64,000 nucleotides of DNA. Source: Mercurialis annua. Lineage: Eukaryota; Streptophyta; Magnoliopsida; Malpighiales; Euphorbiaceae. The notes under the pieces are model-generated. The model made no database searches. It was not told the DNA's origin and saw only the letters and a program-made list of their open reading frames with translations. The stretch covers positions 7,690,501 to 7,754,500 of the forward strand of contig NC_065576.1 of the NCBI RefSeq assembly GCF_937616625.2, in the 5' to 3' direction. A program made the position numbers and the translations under genes. Positions 48,184 to 59,149 of this stretch are shown in pieces; the stretch's first letter is position 1; every line of letters starts with the position of its first letter.

Positions 48184-49282
48184 TATCTTATTAACATTCT
48201 AATATTAAAGAAATTTCAAGACCAAAAAAGTTAGTATTTTTTTAAATACAATGACTTTTTTATATTGACTATTTTTTTTTAAATATAATTTAAATATTTT
48301 GGTGTGTCAATTTACGAATTGGAAAAAAATATGTCAGACCCTCAATTCAAACCTAGTTTCGGATACATAATTTTCATTTAAACTCAAATATTCCTTCAGA
48401 AACTGAAATTAAAGATCAATTGTGTAAAATAATTGTTAACATAATCAAAAAATTATAAAAATAAACTCTAAAGTAGGTTTAAATCGAAGGTTGGAGATAT
48501 TGATCTAAATTTATAAAATTGACGGATCAAAATGTCCAAACTGCATTTTAAGGATATATTTAACAAAATAATTAAAATTTTATATAGAAAAGCATTTTGT
48601 TTTTTGTTTATTTGTAAAATATTCACATATAGTTATTAAATTTGACTAATTCTTGAAAAAAATTAACTTGGAGGATATGATGAGATGAGAACAAGGATGA
48701 GACATAATTAAATAATGAAGTCAGAAGCATGCTATGGGTTATTCAGAAATTACCCAGCTAGTGAAACCACAGAAACAAGCAACCTACATCATTTTATTAT
48801 TTCACTAATTGCCCAAATTGGATTGGTTTTTGATCAGAAAACTCAGGTATTGGGGTTAGCTATAAATAGGCAAAAACCAACTAATACAGACAATTGTTCA
48901 TATAAATCAGATAAACATGATAATATGAATAAGTAAATATAAATGTAACAATAATAGTAAATAAAATTCATATGATCAATCACTATCTTGATCCAGCTAT
49001 ATATAATAAGCTTCGACTCAGATTCCCATATATAAATTTAGGACCACAAATTTGATGAGCTTTAATTGAGTCTGGTGTTTGATTTCCTTAATGAAGTAAA
49101 AGGATCTTCATGTGTATGTGTTGTTGTTGAGTTTGGAAACTACAACAAGAAATGTATCAAATTGCTAGTAAAACTTCAAACATCAATCTCCATATTTGGA
49201 CCTGCTAAAAAACAGCCAAATTTGTAGGGTTCTTTACACATTACCTTATTTAAGCAATCAAGTTCCCCCTTCTCCCCTCTAT
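48184..49282. other. Intergenic DNA, no gene seen
   Basis: AT-rich. The 73-aa frame at 48715-48936 has no features and is not called. Confidence 0.5.
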
Positions 49283-49445
49283 TTTTTTTGTGGCGGTACA
49301 GCCCGATATTCGGAGCTGCTCTCCCGCTAATTTGGACCGAACGAGATAGGATAGGACAGTAGGGCCTTTCTCAGAAGAATTTTGAATTTATTCCATATCC
49401 GGAGCTCGAACCGGCGGACGAAGGAGTTCTTACCACTCCATCCCA
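49283..49445 (-). repeat. tRNA-derived SINE (Au-like)
   Basis: On the minus strand: GGGATGGAGTGGTAAGAACTC (A-box region, 20-mer plus one), then the B box GGTTCGAGCTCC, then a body ending CGGGCTGTACCGCCACAAAAAA. This order resembles the Au-type SINEs of angiosperms. It is GC-richer than its surroundings, which helps define the limits. Confidence 0.72.
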
Positions 49446-51097
49446 ACTTTTGTTGGTTCCTTCTTCTCTATATTCATAATATATGTAATTATGCTATCTA
49501 TGTGCTTCACTTGTTTAACTTAATACACTTCCTATAAACACCACAAATAACTATATTCATAGGTTATGTTGTATATAAAAACTTATCAGAGTCACATGTT
49601 TTGATGTTTCGTTTCTATTTGTAAAACTTTTGAAAAAAATTAGATTTATAGTAAAAAAATTTGTTTTGGCATTTTTATTTCAACATTTCTATTTTTGTGC
49701 AAATTAACTCATATGCATAGTTGACATAAGGTAATGACACCTTCAAAGTTGTACCATCTTATTTTTAAGTTTTGGTTTTAAGCTGATTTATATTGCACGA
49801 AAACAAAAATGCTGAAACAGAAAATAAGATTTTGACGTGAATATGTTACTAAAATAGAATTTTAGAGTATCAAGAGACTTTACGAATTACGACGAAATAT
49901 AGGACCCGAGAAGTTTTCGTATATACATTAGCCGATAAATTATAAACCTAAAAACATAATGGAAAGAGTTGGTACCTAAAGAAAAATGAATCATGTTTAG
50001 AGAAGAGAGATTCTAGGGATCTTTAATTATATTTATGAGCAAAAGCTGAATCAAGAAATTCAAGTGATGGAATTAGTTGAAGAATTGCAGACAAAAGCTG
50101 TGTGCCCCCTTCTGGTTTTACTTGCTCATCATTTTCTTTTTTAATTTAGAGTTTTCTGTTGCTGCTGAAGAGAGCCCACATGTTCCCTCTGAAGCAGATA
50201 ACTCATATAATATATAGTTTTAAAATAAATAACAAAAACAAATTGAATTGAATTTATGAGACCAAACGTTGGATCTATCGACTTTCTCGAACATGGATGA
50301 CTTTAACCAACATTTTGAGTTTAAGTTTCCTTTAGAGTGTACAACTGTTCTTGCTGATGCATTTATTTTCTTTCCCAACACCTTATATTATAAATATATT
50401 TACTATAGTATACACTATAGTACACATACATACAAATATTCTAATTAATTAGCAAATATATATGCATAATAAGGACACATAAAATGATAAAAATAAGACA
50501 TATTTGGTTCAGTTTCTTTCCTTCCCAATGATCAAACATCTGGGTTTTTCTTCTGTATCTGTAATCCATCATGTGATTTATAAAATATTTATTCTACATG
50601 AAATCATAATGTAAAAAAACCATATTAAATTTTATGAGAAACAAAAAGCAAAAATCAAAAAAACAAAATTAAAGTTATCATCTGAACTGATGATTACTGC
50701 AAAAGTAAATGCAAAGAGAGCAAAAGACAAGTAAATGAAAACAAAAAGGAGCTTAGAATTAAGAATTAATTAAAAGAATCCTCACATTAAAGTTCTTTTT
50801 CTTCTAAAAGACAGTGCAATGGAGTTTCAACAGAGTTTGTTTCTACAGAAACCCTTAGATTCAAAAAGAAATGACATACACACATGCAAAATGTAGATGT
50901 GAAATCTCAGACCTAGCACCAGTTTCAAGTGTAATTAATGGTCATTAGGTGCAGAAATCAAAGCAAAATATAGATACTGAAACTCATAAGAATCTAAAAT
51001 GGCACTGAAATGAAAGAAAATAAGCTACCCATCAACATGAATCTTAAACAAAAACCCTAATAATAATAAGTTTCATATCAGTTTCTTGAATATATTT
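49446..51097. other. Intergenic DNA and 3' flank of the ZHD gene
   Basis: AT-rich. The last several hundred bp before 51098 are likely the 3' untranslated region and terminator of the minus-strand ZHD gene. No other gene is seen. Confidence 0.5.
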
Positions 51098-51889
51098 CTA
51101 GGGTTTCTTACCAAGAGTGTGCTTATTGTTATGCATCCAAACCTTAAGAACATGTCGTTTCACTCCACTTTCATTACAGAACTGCTGAATCACAGCCTCG
51201 TCATGTTTCTGAATCCTCCATCCCAGTCTCTCAGCCAGCGCCAACATTTTTTCTTTTTGCTCGTGGTTAAATTTAGTTCTAAATCTTTTTCGCGACGAGC
51301 CTCCTCCGCCACTACCGCCACCGAACGCTCCTCCACCTCCGCCGCTGGGGTTTGAAACATCTTCTTGATCTTCCCTACTCTGACCTCCCCCGGATGTTGA
51401 CGGCAATGCTAATGGCCTCTGCTGTGGTGGAGCCATGTGGAGGTATCCAGCTGGCGTTCTGTAATAGGATGTGAATTGTGGGACCTGGTGGTGGTGGATA
51501 TGGTGAGCTGCAGCATGTGGGTGGTGGAAGAATAGCTCACCGCCGTGCGGCGGCGGTGAGTCGTTGAATTCTTTGCGGTGGAAGTTTCTGTGACAGTTAC
51601 AAGCTGCGCATTTCAGCGCGTCGAGTGTACCTTCAGCACCGGCAGCTATGAAGTCACCACAACCGTCCACCGCGTGTCCGCCGAGGCCCACCGCGTGGTT
51701 CTTTAAACACTCTCTATATCTCGCCTTCAATATTAGTGGCGGCGGCGGTGTTCCTCCAGGTGGCGCTTGTTGATCAGCTGAGTTTGCTGTCATTTTAACC
51801 CGTGAAGACGAGTCGTAACTCGCCGGAATCACCATCTCCTCCTCCTCTTCTTCTCCTTCGTCATGCTCCTCTTGATCTTCATAATCCAT
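51098..51889 (-). CDS. ZHD: Zinc-finger homeodomain transcription factor (ZHD)
   Basis: Plant-specific nuclear DNA-binding protein; the zinc finger mediates homo- and heterodimers and the divergent homeodomain binds ATTA-type sites. Single exon, 263 codons, ending TLGKKP and TAG. Residues 1-20 are very acidic (EEEEEE). The ZF-HD dimerisation domain is at about 57-107 ([20 protein letters not shown], then [19 protein letters not shown]) with all expected Cys/His. The middle is rich in His, Pro and Gly, with a Gly run before the homeodomain. The homeodomain is at about 198-260 ([46 protein letters not shown]). The absence of introns is typical of the family. The start is the ATG before DYEDQEE; a GTG-initiated extension to 51958 is AT-rich leader and is rejected. 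It most resembles the ZHD1/ZHD2 branch by its N-terminus and GYLH motif, but I do not assign a number. Confidence 0.94.
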   Translation of the reverse strand: MDYEDQEEHDEGEEEEEEMVIPASYDSSSRVKMTANSADQQAPPGGTPPPPLILKARYRECLKNHAVGLGGHAVDGCGDFIAAGAEGTLDALKCAACNCHRNFHRKEFNDSPPPHGGELFFHHPHAAAHHIHHHQVPQFTSYYRTPAGYLHMAPPQQRPLALPSTSGGGQSREDQEDVSNPSGGGGGAFGGGSGGGGSSRKRFRTKFNHEQKEKMLALAERLGWRIQKHDEAVIQQFCNESGVKRHVLKVWMHNNKHTLGKKP

Positions 51890-51993
51890 ATCAAATTCTT
51901 TAAAATTAAAAAAATCAAACACAAAATATATAAAAAAATCTGTTAGGTTCTTAGTCACAAATTTTTGTTGAGAGAAGGATTTAAAGGATATGG

Positions 51994-52001
51994 TTATATA
52001 A
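51994..52001 (-). promoter_or_regulatory. Candidate TATA box of the ZHD gene
   Basis: TTATATAA lies about 105 bp upstream of the ZHD start codon in an otherwise unstructured leader. The position is plausible, but the motif is common in AT-rich DNA. Confidence 0.35.
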
Positions 52002-52478
52002 CTCTAATTTTTCTTAAAGCCCTTTAAATTTTACTCTTAATACTTCAATTTTACCGGCTAATCCGGTTGAAGGGTAAATTATTTTTCTTATCTTGTTGTT
52101 GTCAGTTCTTTTTTTACTCCACTGTAAAAGTGGAGTTGTACTGTTCATACCAGTAGGATGAGGTGTTTTAGTGCTGGTGGTACAGTACAGTCTGCACAGG
52201 CAAAGTAAAAATTAAAGAATCTCGTAGCTACGCGCCCTCGACGCGCCACTTGACACTGAAAACTATTTTTCCGTGCCGGCGAGTTGGATGTAAAGGCGAG
52301 TGGGGATTTTGAGGGGTGGGGGAGGTTTTATGGTTATGTTTAGGACACGGGAATTAACTTAAAACTTTGGAATTATACCATAATATATTTTTTATTTTAT
52401 AAATTTATATATTTTTATTAAACTATAATAATTTCTCTCTTATTTTAAAAAGAGAAAATTACTTTCAAACTCTTTATA
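52002..52478. other. ZHD upstream region
   Basis: Presumed promoter of the ZHD gene, less AT-rich than the surrounding DNA between about 52130 and 52330. No further motif is claimed. Confidence 0.4.
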
Positions 52479-52737
52479 CTCCCTCCGTCACAAAACAGTA
52501 GTCCATTTTTCTTATTTTTTTGTCCCAAAACAATAGTTCACTTTTCTTATAAATCACAATATATAGTGTTTATTTTCCATATTGTCCTTATTTAAAGTGT
52601 CTCATTTATTGCTATTAGCCTATAATCATAAAATTTAATAAAAATGAAGATAAATTTGTGAAAACTTAAAACATTAATTGTATTTATTAAACTGTGTGAA
52701 AAAGAAAAAGTGGACTATTGTTTTGGGACGGATGGAG
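52479..52737. mobile_element. Stowaway-like MITE
   Basis: A 259-bp element with ends CTCCCTCCGTCACAAAACAG and, in reverse complement, CTCCATCCGTCCCAAAACAA. TA dinucleotides flank it at 52477-52478 and 52738-52739. The arms continue with AGTCCA/TGGACT. Confidence 0.82.
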
Positions 52738-52766
52738 TATTTATTATAATTTATATATTAATTTTT

Positions 52767-53910
52767 GGAATTATTTTCCAAATACATGTTTTTGACAAAG
52801 TATTTACATCATTTTGACCCATCTTTTCCTTTTATCCAAAACTACCTAATTCGCCAACTTATTTACCAAAATACCTACTATATAAAGAAGCTTTATCTCA
52901 TTTTAGGTTAAATTTTTTCATAGCCACCTTTTCTTCTCTCTCTTCTCTCTCAAAATTCTCTCTTCTTTTCTTCTTTTTTTTTTCATTTAATTTTCAGTTT
53001 ATCTCCTCCGATTACTTTTCCTATCGTCTTTCTGGTCGCGCTTCCGTTCGTCTACTTCCGATGGATTTCTCGTCGTTTCCGGTCGTTTTTCCGTTCGTCT
53101 TTTCCGTTCGCGCTAGTCTGTTCGTCTCTTCCGTTCGCGTTATGGATTTCTCGACTCGTTTTTAGATTTGTGTAATTTTTTAGGTTTTTTGTAATGATTT
53201 AAATATTTTGTAAATAAATTATTGTAGATCTATAATTTTTTGTTTATAAAATTGTTCTATTATTCATATAATTATTTATTTTGTCTTTCTTATTCATAAA
53301 TTTGTTTATTGCTACTGATTTTGTAAAGAAAAAATTGATTTATGATGCATTTGTAGTAATTTTATAATATCTTTACGTTTTAGTGTATTTTTGGTGTATT
53401 TGAAGTGTATTTCTGCCGGTTTTTAGTATATTTATGGTGCATTTACAGTGTTTATGGTGTATTTGCAGTGTTTATGATGTATTTGCAGTATTTATGGTGT
53501 ATTTGCAGTGTTTCATGGTATAAACCACAAAAACACTACAAAATGCCATAAATACACTACTTATACACTACTTATACACTAATCTTACACTATATAAACA
53601 CTATATATACACTACTGTTACATTATAAAAAATAAAAAAAATTCCAGAAAAAAAATCTATAAATATAAAAATTAACACTATATATACACTAATCTTACAC
53701 TATATAAAAAAACTGCCGGTCGATTTGGTCGGTTCGGTCGACCGAACCAAAAAACCGAAAACCGAAATTGAAAACCGAAAAAGGTATTTTTGAAATAAAA
53801 AACAAAAAAAGGTATTTTTCGTAAATAAAAAAAGTCAGAAAAGAAAAGTCAAAACTTGCAATGTAAAGTTGTAAATAAAGTGCCGAAACATGTATTTGAA
53901 AAATTACCAC
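52767..53910. mobile_element. Mutator-like element, 1.14 kb, with 9-bp target duplication
   Basis: The ends are related inverted repeats of about 40 bp: left GGAATTATTTTCCAAATACA, right in reverse complement GTGGTAATTTTTCAAATACA, both then ATG and a (T)ATTTACA block. The 9-mer TTAATTTTT flanks it at 52758-52766 and 53911-53919. The interior has a pyrimidine-rich leader-like stretch with CTCTCTTCTCTCTC (52920-52990), a GC-richer part (TCCGTTCGTCT words, 53010-53160) and a minisatellite (53430-53518). No long reading frame. It may have captured host sequence, but no parent gene was recognised. Confidence 0.78.
53430..53518 (+). repeat. Minisatellite inside the Mutator-like element
   Basis: Four or so tandem units of about 22-24 bp built on TATGGTGTATTTGCAGTGTT, with small variations. 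It is followed by related words in the opposite sense (AACACTAC..., ATACACTACTTATACACTAC, 53528-53590), so the region can fold back. Confidence 0.75.
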
Positions 53911-53919
53911 TTAATTTTT

Positions 53920-55137
53920 TTATTTGAAAATCTAACAATTCAATCCTTCCCTTTTAATTATGTAAACAATCTAATCTCTATTTATTTTTGGTGTTAGTTG
54001 ACCAAGTTATAAGACTTAAAAATAAGTTAATTTCAAACTTGAGGAATCGTGGACAAAAATAAAAATAGAGGGCCAAATTGTTTTTAATTTTTTTTAATAT
54101 TGTCCTTTGATTTGGTTGACTAATACCAAAAATGAATAAAAGTACTAAATTATTAATAAAAACAAAAGTGAAAAAACAAATCGTTAATTTTCAAATAAAA
54201 AAAATTAAAATATGAATTATGACATATGTTGGTGGTTTCAATTTATTCACAAAATTATGAGTACTATTCATATAAATAAAATAATAAATATTTATTAATA
54301 AATATTTATAATTCTAATGTAAATTAATCAAATCTCTTCACATATGTATTCTCAAATCTTCACTACTCCAATATCTTATACATGAAATATAATTTTGATC
54401 CTTGAAAATCATGAACATTACATAAGCATATGGATATTAAAATCACTTATCCAATTGACGAAATAGGACTCTCTATATAACACTAAATATCAAAAAAACC
54501 TAAATTGGCCAAGAAAAAGCATGTGGCGGCGGCAAATTTGAAAACAACAGGCATCAACGGCAGATCTCAAAGAAGCAAGCGACGACGGATCAAAAGCATC
54601 AAGTAGCGATGGTGGATCGGGAGCATCAAGCGGCATAGATTGAAAAAAAAATCAAGTGAAATAAAAAAATAGAATAAATCGAAAAGAAAATATCAAAAGA
54701 AATTATGAGTAATAGTAAAATCGGCCATAACCAAATTATTTTCTAAAATATTTTAGGGACTTCTAATATAAGTATCCATAAATATGCTACGGCTAAAAAG
54801 AAACGGGTAGAGAGAGAAATAAACCTGAAATTATTTAAATGATATGTTACGTTCGGTTCTATTGTTGGTTTATCTCTTATAATTATATTTAACCAGTTCA
54901 ACTAACGGTTAAACCGACCAATAACTAGTAGACTGGCTGGTTTGGCCACTAGTTTGATTTTTAAAACACAAAAACAAACAAATAATAGAGCCTTATTTCA
55001 ACCAGTTAACGACAAAGCTATTTTGTATATTTATTAAGGCTATATAGGGGCTCAAATGCACCACTACACATCATAAAGATTTAAGTATGTTTGGACTCTA
55101 ATTATAAGGATTTATTAGTACTTTTTTTCATAATTAC
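53920..55137. other. Intergenic DNA with a fold-back relic
   Basis: The region 53930-54240 carries decayed arms related to the element at 3322-3686 (AATTTTCAAATAAAAA near its right end). A GC-richer stretch at 54525-54645 (GGCGGCGGC, then GCATCAAG repeated three times) has no open frame of note. No gene is called. Confidence 0.4.
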
Positions 55138-55139
55138 TA

Positions 55140-55425
55140 CTCCCTCCATTCTGAAATAGTTGTCGCTTTAGAGAGATTTTTTTTATTTTATAATACTTGT
55201 CATTTTAGAATACCAAAAAAGCATTTATTATTACTTTTTTACATATATCCTTCATCAATTTATTGAAAGAATATAAAAATATAAATAAAGAGTCATACTA
55301 ATTAATGTTAACAAGTTTTAAGAAGGGTTAATTTAAAAAAAATATTTGTAATTTTAGACATATTTATTGATTTCTTAACTTATGTGAAAATGGCTAAAGC
55401 GACAATTATTTCATAATGGAAGGAG
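55140..55425. mobile_element. Stowaway-like MITE
   Basis: A 286-bp element with ends CTCCCTCCATTCTGAAATAG and, in reverse complement, CTCCTTCCATTATGAAATAA, both then TTGTCGCTTTAG. TA flanks it at 55138-55139 and 55426-55427. It ends only 22 bp before the target duplication of the next element. Confidence 0.82.
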
Positions 55426-55541
55426 TATTTTAGAGTATCGCTTGATCTCAGCATTTAGGGTTAATGACCATTAAATTCGATTTTTGTTAATTATTTCCGA
55501 AATTATCACCCAAAATCATAAAATTCCCATTTTATGGCTTC

Positions 55542-55866
55542 CAGACCGCGGAACTGTTCCGCGGTTTGTGTAAACCGCGGAACTGTTCCGCGGTCTGTCC
55601 TACGTGGCTCCTCACTGGAGGAGCCACATAGGCAAAAGCAAACCGCGTAACACTTACGCGGTTTGCATTGCCAACGTGGCAAACCGCGTAAGTGTTACGC
55701 GGTTTGCCACGTTGGCAATGCAAACCGCGTAAGTGTTACGCGGTTTTTGCTTTTGTGCAGCCAGGGAATTAATTCCCTGGCTGCACTGATTGGGAGAAAA
55801 TTCTCCCAATCATTGATTGGGAGAAAATTCTCCCAATCATTGATTGGGATTGGGAGAATCCCAATC
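55542..55866. repeat. Left cluster of nested palindromes
   Basis: 55542-55597: a 56-bp perfect inverted repeat whose two 26-bp arms are each hairpins built on ACCGCGGAAC and GTTCCGCGGT. 55632-55754: a larger inverted repeat containing three hairpins of AAACCGCGTAAxxxTTACGCGGTTT type, the central one extended by ATTGCCAACGTGGC. 55755-55786: a 32-bp perfect palindrome (GTGCAGCCAGGGAATT and its complement). Then three copies of a hairpin based on GATTGGGAGAA/TTCTCCCAATC. The 63- and 69-aa frames on the two strands here are artefacts of the symmetry. Confidence 0.9.
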
Positions 55867-56153
55867 ATTTAAAAAAAATTTAATATATTTTATTTATTTG
55901 AAAATAAAACAATTTTTGGTTAAAAAAATTATACGTTTTAATTGTTGATTTTTTTAGATTTAAAACGTTTGAATTAGTTAATTTTTTTAACATTCTACAA
56001 AAATAAATTTATAAAATACTACAAAATAATTATATTAACAAATATTCAAATATAATTTATACTTCATAACAATAACATATTTAATAAACTAAAAATTACA
56101 AATTAAAAAAGATTACTACATCAGATAATAATGTACAAAGTACAAAAAAGAAA

Positions 56154-57180
56154 TCACCTAGGAGTCCTATCGTCATATCTGCTAGTGACCGGGAGGTTCG
56201 AGCGCAAGTTGTTTCTGTTACGGTTCGCCCGACGGCCTGTACTGATGGTTAGGTAACGTCGACCTGGGCGACCATCACCATCTCCCTCTCCTGCATCGGC
56301 TTCCTCGTCGTCGGCTCCGTCGTCACCCTGCAGGTCCTGGGGAATGGCCGTACTCGTCGTTGCTGGTGGCGGGGTAACAAATTCTTCTTGTTGGCGGAAC
56401 ATCATCGCCTCCATGCTGTCTAGACCTAACCAACTGCTACCGTATGACAGAAAGTTTGTAGTCCCAGGTGTCTCTGGAAGTCCATGTGAAGCTGGAAAGT
56501 CCTGTGTACCCTGTGTAGGCTGATCCCACTGCACCTGAAAAGGAGGCACCGTAGGTGGTACATAAGCAGGCGGCGGTGGAACAAAAGGCGAAGAAGGCCC
56601 TGGTGGCACTGGATATGAACACGACCCCTGAAAATAGTGATGTGCCGAATCCCCGTAAAACTGGCCAGATGAAGAAGGAGGACCCGATGAAAAGGGTGGC
56701 GGTGCAGAGCTGGACCCCGCGTAATAGTAATGCCCTCTGAAAGGATGAAAAACCACTGGGGGAGGCATAGGATCGGTCGGACGCTGAGGTGGTGCAGGGG
56801 GGTGACGCCGCTCTCGCCGTCGATGTCGCAGTGTAGTCGGATCTATCGGCGCGTCAGGTATGACTGGTAGTCGATGCGGCGGTATAGAAGGCTCGATAGG
56901 GGGCGATGTAACATCACGGCGGTTCTCTCTAGTGCCTCTCTGTGTGCTGGCTGCGAACCGCCGAAGCTCAGTGTCAACAGGAGCATCCCTACGTACACGC
57001 TCCACAAAATCGGCCTGCAAATAAAGATATAATACGTTAAGAAAAGTAGGAAATTAACCCACAATTTATTGATTAATTAATTGAAAAACATATAATTTAA
57101 AAAAATACCTGTGCTCCGAGCTCAGCGCCCTGTCGTGTGATCCAGCGACGCGTGACATACCGAAACCAATTTAAAAATAT
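56154..57180 (-). pseudogene. 3' part of a plant mobile domain (PMD)-like gene
   Basis: Two exons are visible on the minus strand. The last spans 57014-56154 (287 codons to TGA), entered through an acceptor TTTGCAG. Before it, an exon end at about 57165-57110 reads NWFRYVTRRWITRQGAELGAQ up to the donor CAG/GTATTT, in phase. The W-F/Y-R..TRR.I pattern is like the segment that follows the mobile domain in MAIN/MAIL-type proteins. The long last exon is a low-complexity tail: Pro/Ser/Tyr-rich (PPPPAYVPPT), then acidic (DDEEADAGEGDGDG) and basic (RPGRRY, RRANRNRNN). Upstream of about 57180 the sequence turns into AT-rich repeats, so the main domain is missing. The family assignment is an inference. 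The frame has no internal ATG start of its own; an apparent start at 57020 is TTG in the intron. Confidence 0.55.
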
Positions 57181-57284
57181 TTTAAAAATTTCATATATTC
57201 GATTTTCTAATTTTAATATACTCTATTCATTCCTATAAATTTTATACACATTATTCTAATTTCATTTACACATAAATCTAATTC

Positions 57285-57660
57285 ATTTTATAATACATAT
57301 TTTTTAAAATTTTGAACTAAATCTAACTTTAATATTAACTAACTACACTTCAAACATTATTTTAATCTAATTACATTTACACATTAATCTAATTAAATTT
57401 ACATATTAATCTAATTTATTTTATAATACATATTTTTTAAAATTTTGAACTAAATCTAACTACAATATTAACTAACTACATTTGAAATATTATTTTAATC
57501 TAAGTAAACATCATTTAAATCTAACTATATTCAATAAAATACATATTTTTTTAGAATTTTAAACTAAATCTAACTATAATATTAACTAACTACATTTGAA
57601 ATATTATTTTAATCTAAGTAAACATCATTTAAATCTAACTATATTCAATAATTAAAAATT
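57285..57660. repeat. AT-rich tandem repeat, period about 115-130 bp
   Basis: Three imperfect units, each beginning near ACATATTTTTTxAAATTTTG (57297, 57427, 57541) and containing AACTAAATCTAAC and AATATTAACTAACTAC. They lie upstream of the partial gene in the 55458-58307 element and probably replaced its 5' part. Confidence 0.75.
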
Positions 57661-57696
57661 AATATATCTATAAATTTTAAAGACTCACCCGATAAT

Positions 57697-57830
57697 TACG
57701 CGCCAAAAAATAATATTCCGCGCCGAAAAATAATATTCCGCGCCGAAAAATAATATCCGCCACGCAAAGTAATATCCGTCACGCAAAATAATATCCGCCA
57801 CGCAAAATAATATCCACCACGAAAAATAAT
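57697..57830. repeat. Minisatellite of about 19-20 bp units
   Basis: Seven units of the form CGC(C/A)(A/G)AAAAATAATATTC or CACGCAAAATAATATCCGC, changing gradually along the array. The shared word is AATAATAT. Confidence 0.8.
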
Positions 57831-57938
57831 ATCACTTTCCGAAAATAGGCTCCGTAAAATTTTTTCCTAAATAATATTCCCTCTAACTCTCTCTCTCTAA
57901 CATCTCTCTAACCATTTTTAATTTTGTTTGTGTGCAGA

Positions 57939-58223
57939 TAAGGGGGAACGATTTCCCCCTTATATAGTGGTGTAGACCGCGGAAATTTTCCGCGGTCTAC
58001 AACCACTCTGGTCAAGGGAATTTATTCCCTGTCAGAGGGAATAAATTCCCTCTGTAAACCGCGGAAAGCTTCCGCGGTTTACAGTGACCTGTCACTGTAA
58101 ACCGCGGAAGCTTTCCGCGGTTTACATCCACGTGGTTCCACCTGCGTCCAGGTGGAGCCACGTGCGCAGACCGCGGAACACTTTCGCGGTTTACAACAAA
58201 CCGCTGAAGTGTTCCGCGGTCTG
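57939..58223. repeat. Right cluster of nested palindromes
   Basis: Hairpins in order: AAGGGGGAA/TTTCCCCCTT; GTAGACCGCGGAAATTTTCC (57972-57999 palindrome); GAGGGAATAAATTCCCTC; 58054-58125, a 72-bp inverted repeat whose arms are hairpins on GTAAACCGCGGAA with AGTGACCTGTCACT in the middle; CCACGTGG and GGTGGAGCCACGTG blocks; and 58167-58223, a 57-bp inverted repeat of two imperfect CCGCGGAAC hairpins. This mirrors the left cluster in design and core word, but not in exact sequence. Confidence 0.9.
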
Positions 58224-58316
58224 TATGGCCTAAATACAGAAAAAAATCTAATCAGGGTTTGTTTTAAGAAATTTTCTTAATTTTATATGCAAAAACGTGA
58301 TTAACCCCAGCATTTA

Positions 58317-58600
58317 AGGCAGCTATGCCTACGTACGCTAACTTTCCGGCATGGGTGACGCGAGTTTGGCGTCAACAAGCATTTATTACAAGGTTGTCCG
58401 AAAACAAAGAGTAAAGGGTTGTAAGGACTACTCGCAGAAGAAGCGCGTGTTAAAGAAACACATTTGGTGTAGGGTGTAGGAGACAGAGAGAAGGAAGAGG
58501 ACATGAAGGTCTTAAAGAAAATTGTCGGAAAATGTGTAATAAAATTACCAATCTGCCTCAAAGCGGAGTGGCTTTGCTGTTTAACTTCTTCAAGGTAATG
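58317..58600 (+). other. GC-richer, exon-like segment, unassigned
   Basis: Immediately right of the Mutator-type element. It is less AT-rich than its surroundings, with an ATG at 58503, a frame MKVLKKIVGKCVIKLPICLK running 31 codons to a possible donor AAG/GTAATG at about 58592. The opposite strand and other frames are also partly open. It could be a first exon, part of a non-coding transcript, or chance; no downstream exon was found. Confidence 0.25.
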
Positions 58601-59149
58601 CTCAGAGTCAATGCTTCGTGTCAGGATTTCTTTTTATTTTCTAAGGAATTTTTTTTTGATGAATATTTTCTAAGGAAAATTATGTTTAATTTTTTTGAGT
58701 CAAACTTAGTGATGGGGAAAATTTGAATTATAATGTTTTTGTTGCATTGGGTTAAATTAAAGTTAATTGTCATTTGGTCAAAATTATTAAAATACAATTA
58801 TTTTATTAATAAATAATAGAGATTTTTCTTTACTAATTAACCAAATTAACTATAAATCAATTTCATAATGGTGTTGTTTTGATTGATACGCAAAATTAAA
58901 TATAAATTAAATCATAAATTATTATACAGTTTATAAATAAAATAAAATTGATAAAATCAATTATCTTTTTTATTTATTTTTTTACAAATCAAAACATCAC
59001 CTTATAATTTTTCATTAATAACGCAAATATAAGCACGTACATCCACAACATCATTTTTTTCAATTATGTTAGTGTTTCGATTTGCAAAAAATAAAAATTG
59101 ATGATTGATTTTGTTAAATTTTAAAATTTATGTTATAATTAAAATAAAC
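58601..59149. other. AT-rich intergenic DNA, no gene seen
   Basis: Nothing supported. Confidence 0.5.

Larger units (their letters stand above)
55458..58307 (-). mobile_element. 2.85-kb Mutator-type element with a partial mobile-domain-like gene
   Basis: Flanked by the perfect 9-mer CAGCATTTA at 55449-55457 and 58308-58316. The ends are GGGTTAATGAC and, in reverse complement, GGGTTAATCAC. Inside the ends lie two clusters of nested GC-rich palindromes (55542-55866 and 57939-58223), both starting with CAGACCGCGGAAC when read inward from their own end. The centre holds the 3' part of a gene (56154-57180) and AT-rich tandem repeats. No transposase sequence is present, so the element would depend on an outside enzyme. 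Confidence 0.85.

Noticed and set aside
51086..51355. 89-aa plus-strand frame overlapping the ZHD gene
   Set aside because: It is the antisense shadow of the homeodomain region and has no features of its own.
51890..51958. N-terminal extension of the ZHD protein (MTKNLTDFF...)
   Set aside because: It would start at GTG and its AT-rich, Phe-rich sequence is unlike the family. The ATG at 51889 fits the acidic N-terminus.
55532..55872. Near-identical 63- and 69-aa frames on opposite strands
   Set aside because: They are produced by the perfect palindromes, as both strands read the same sequence.
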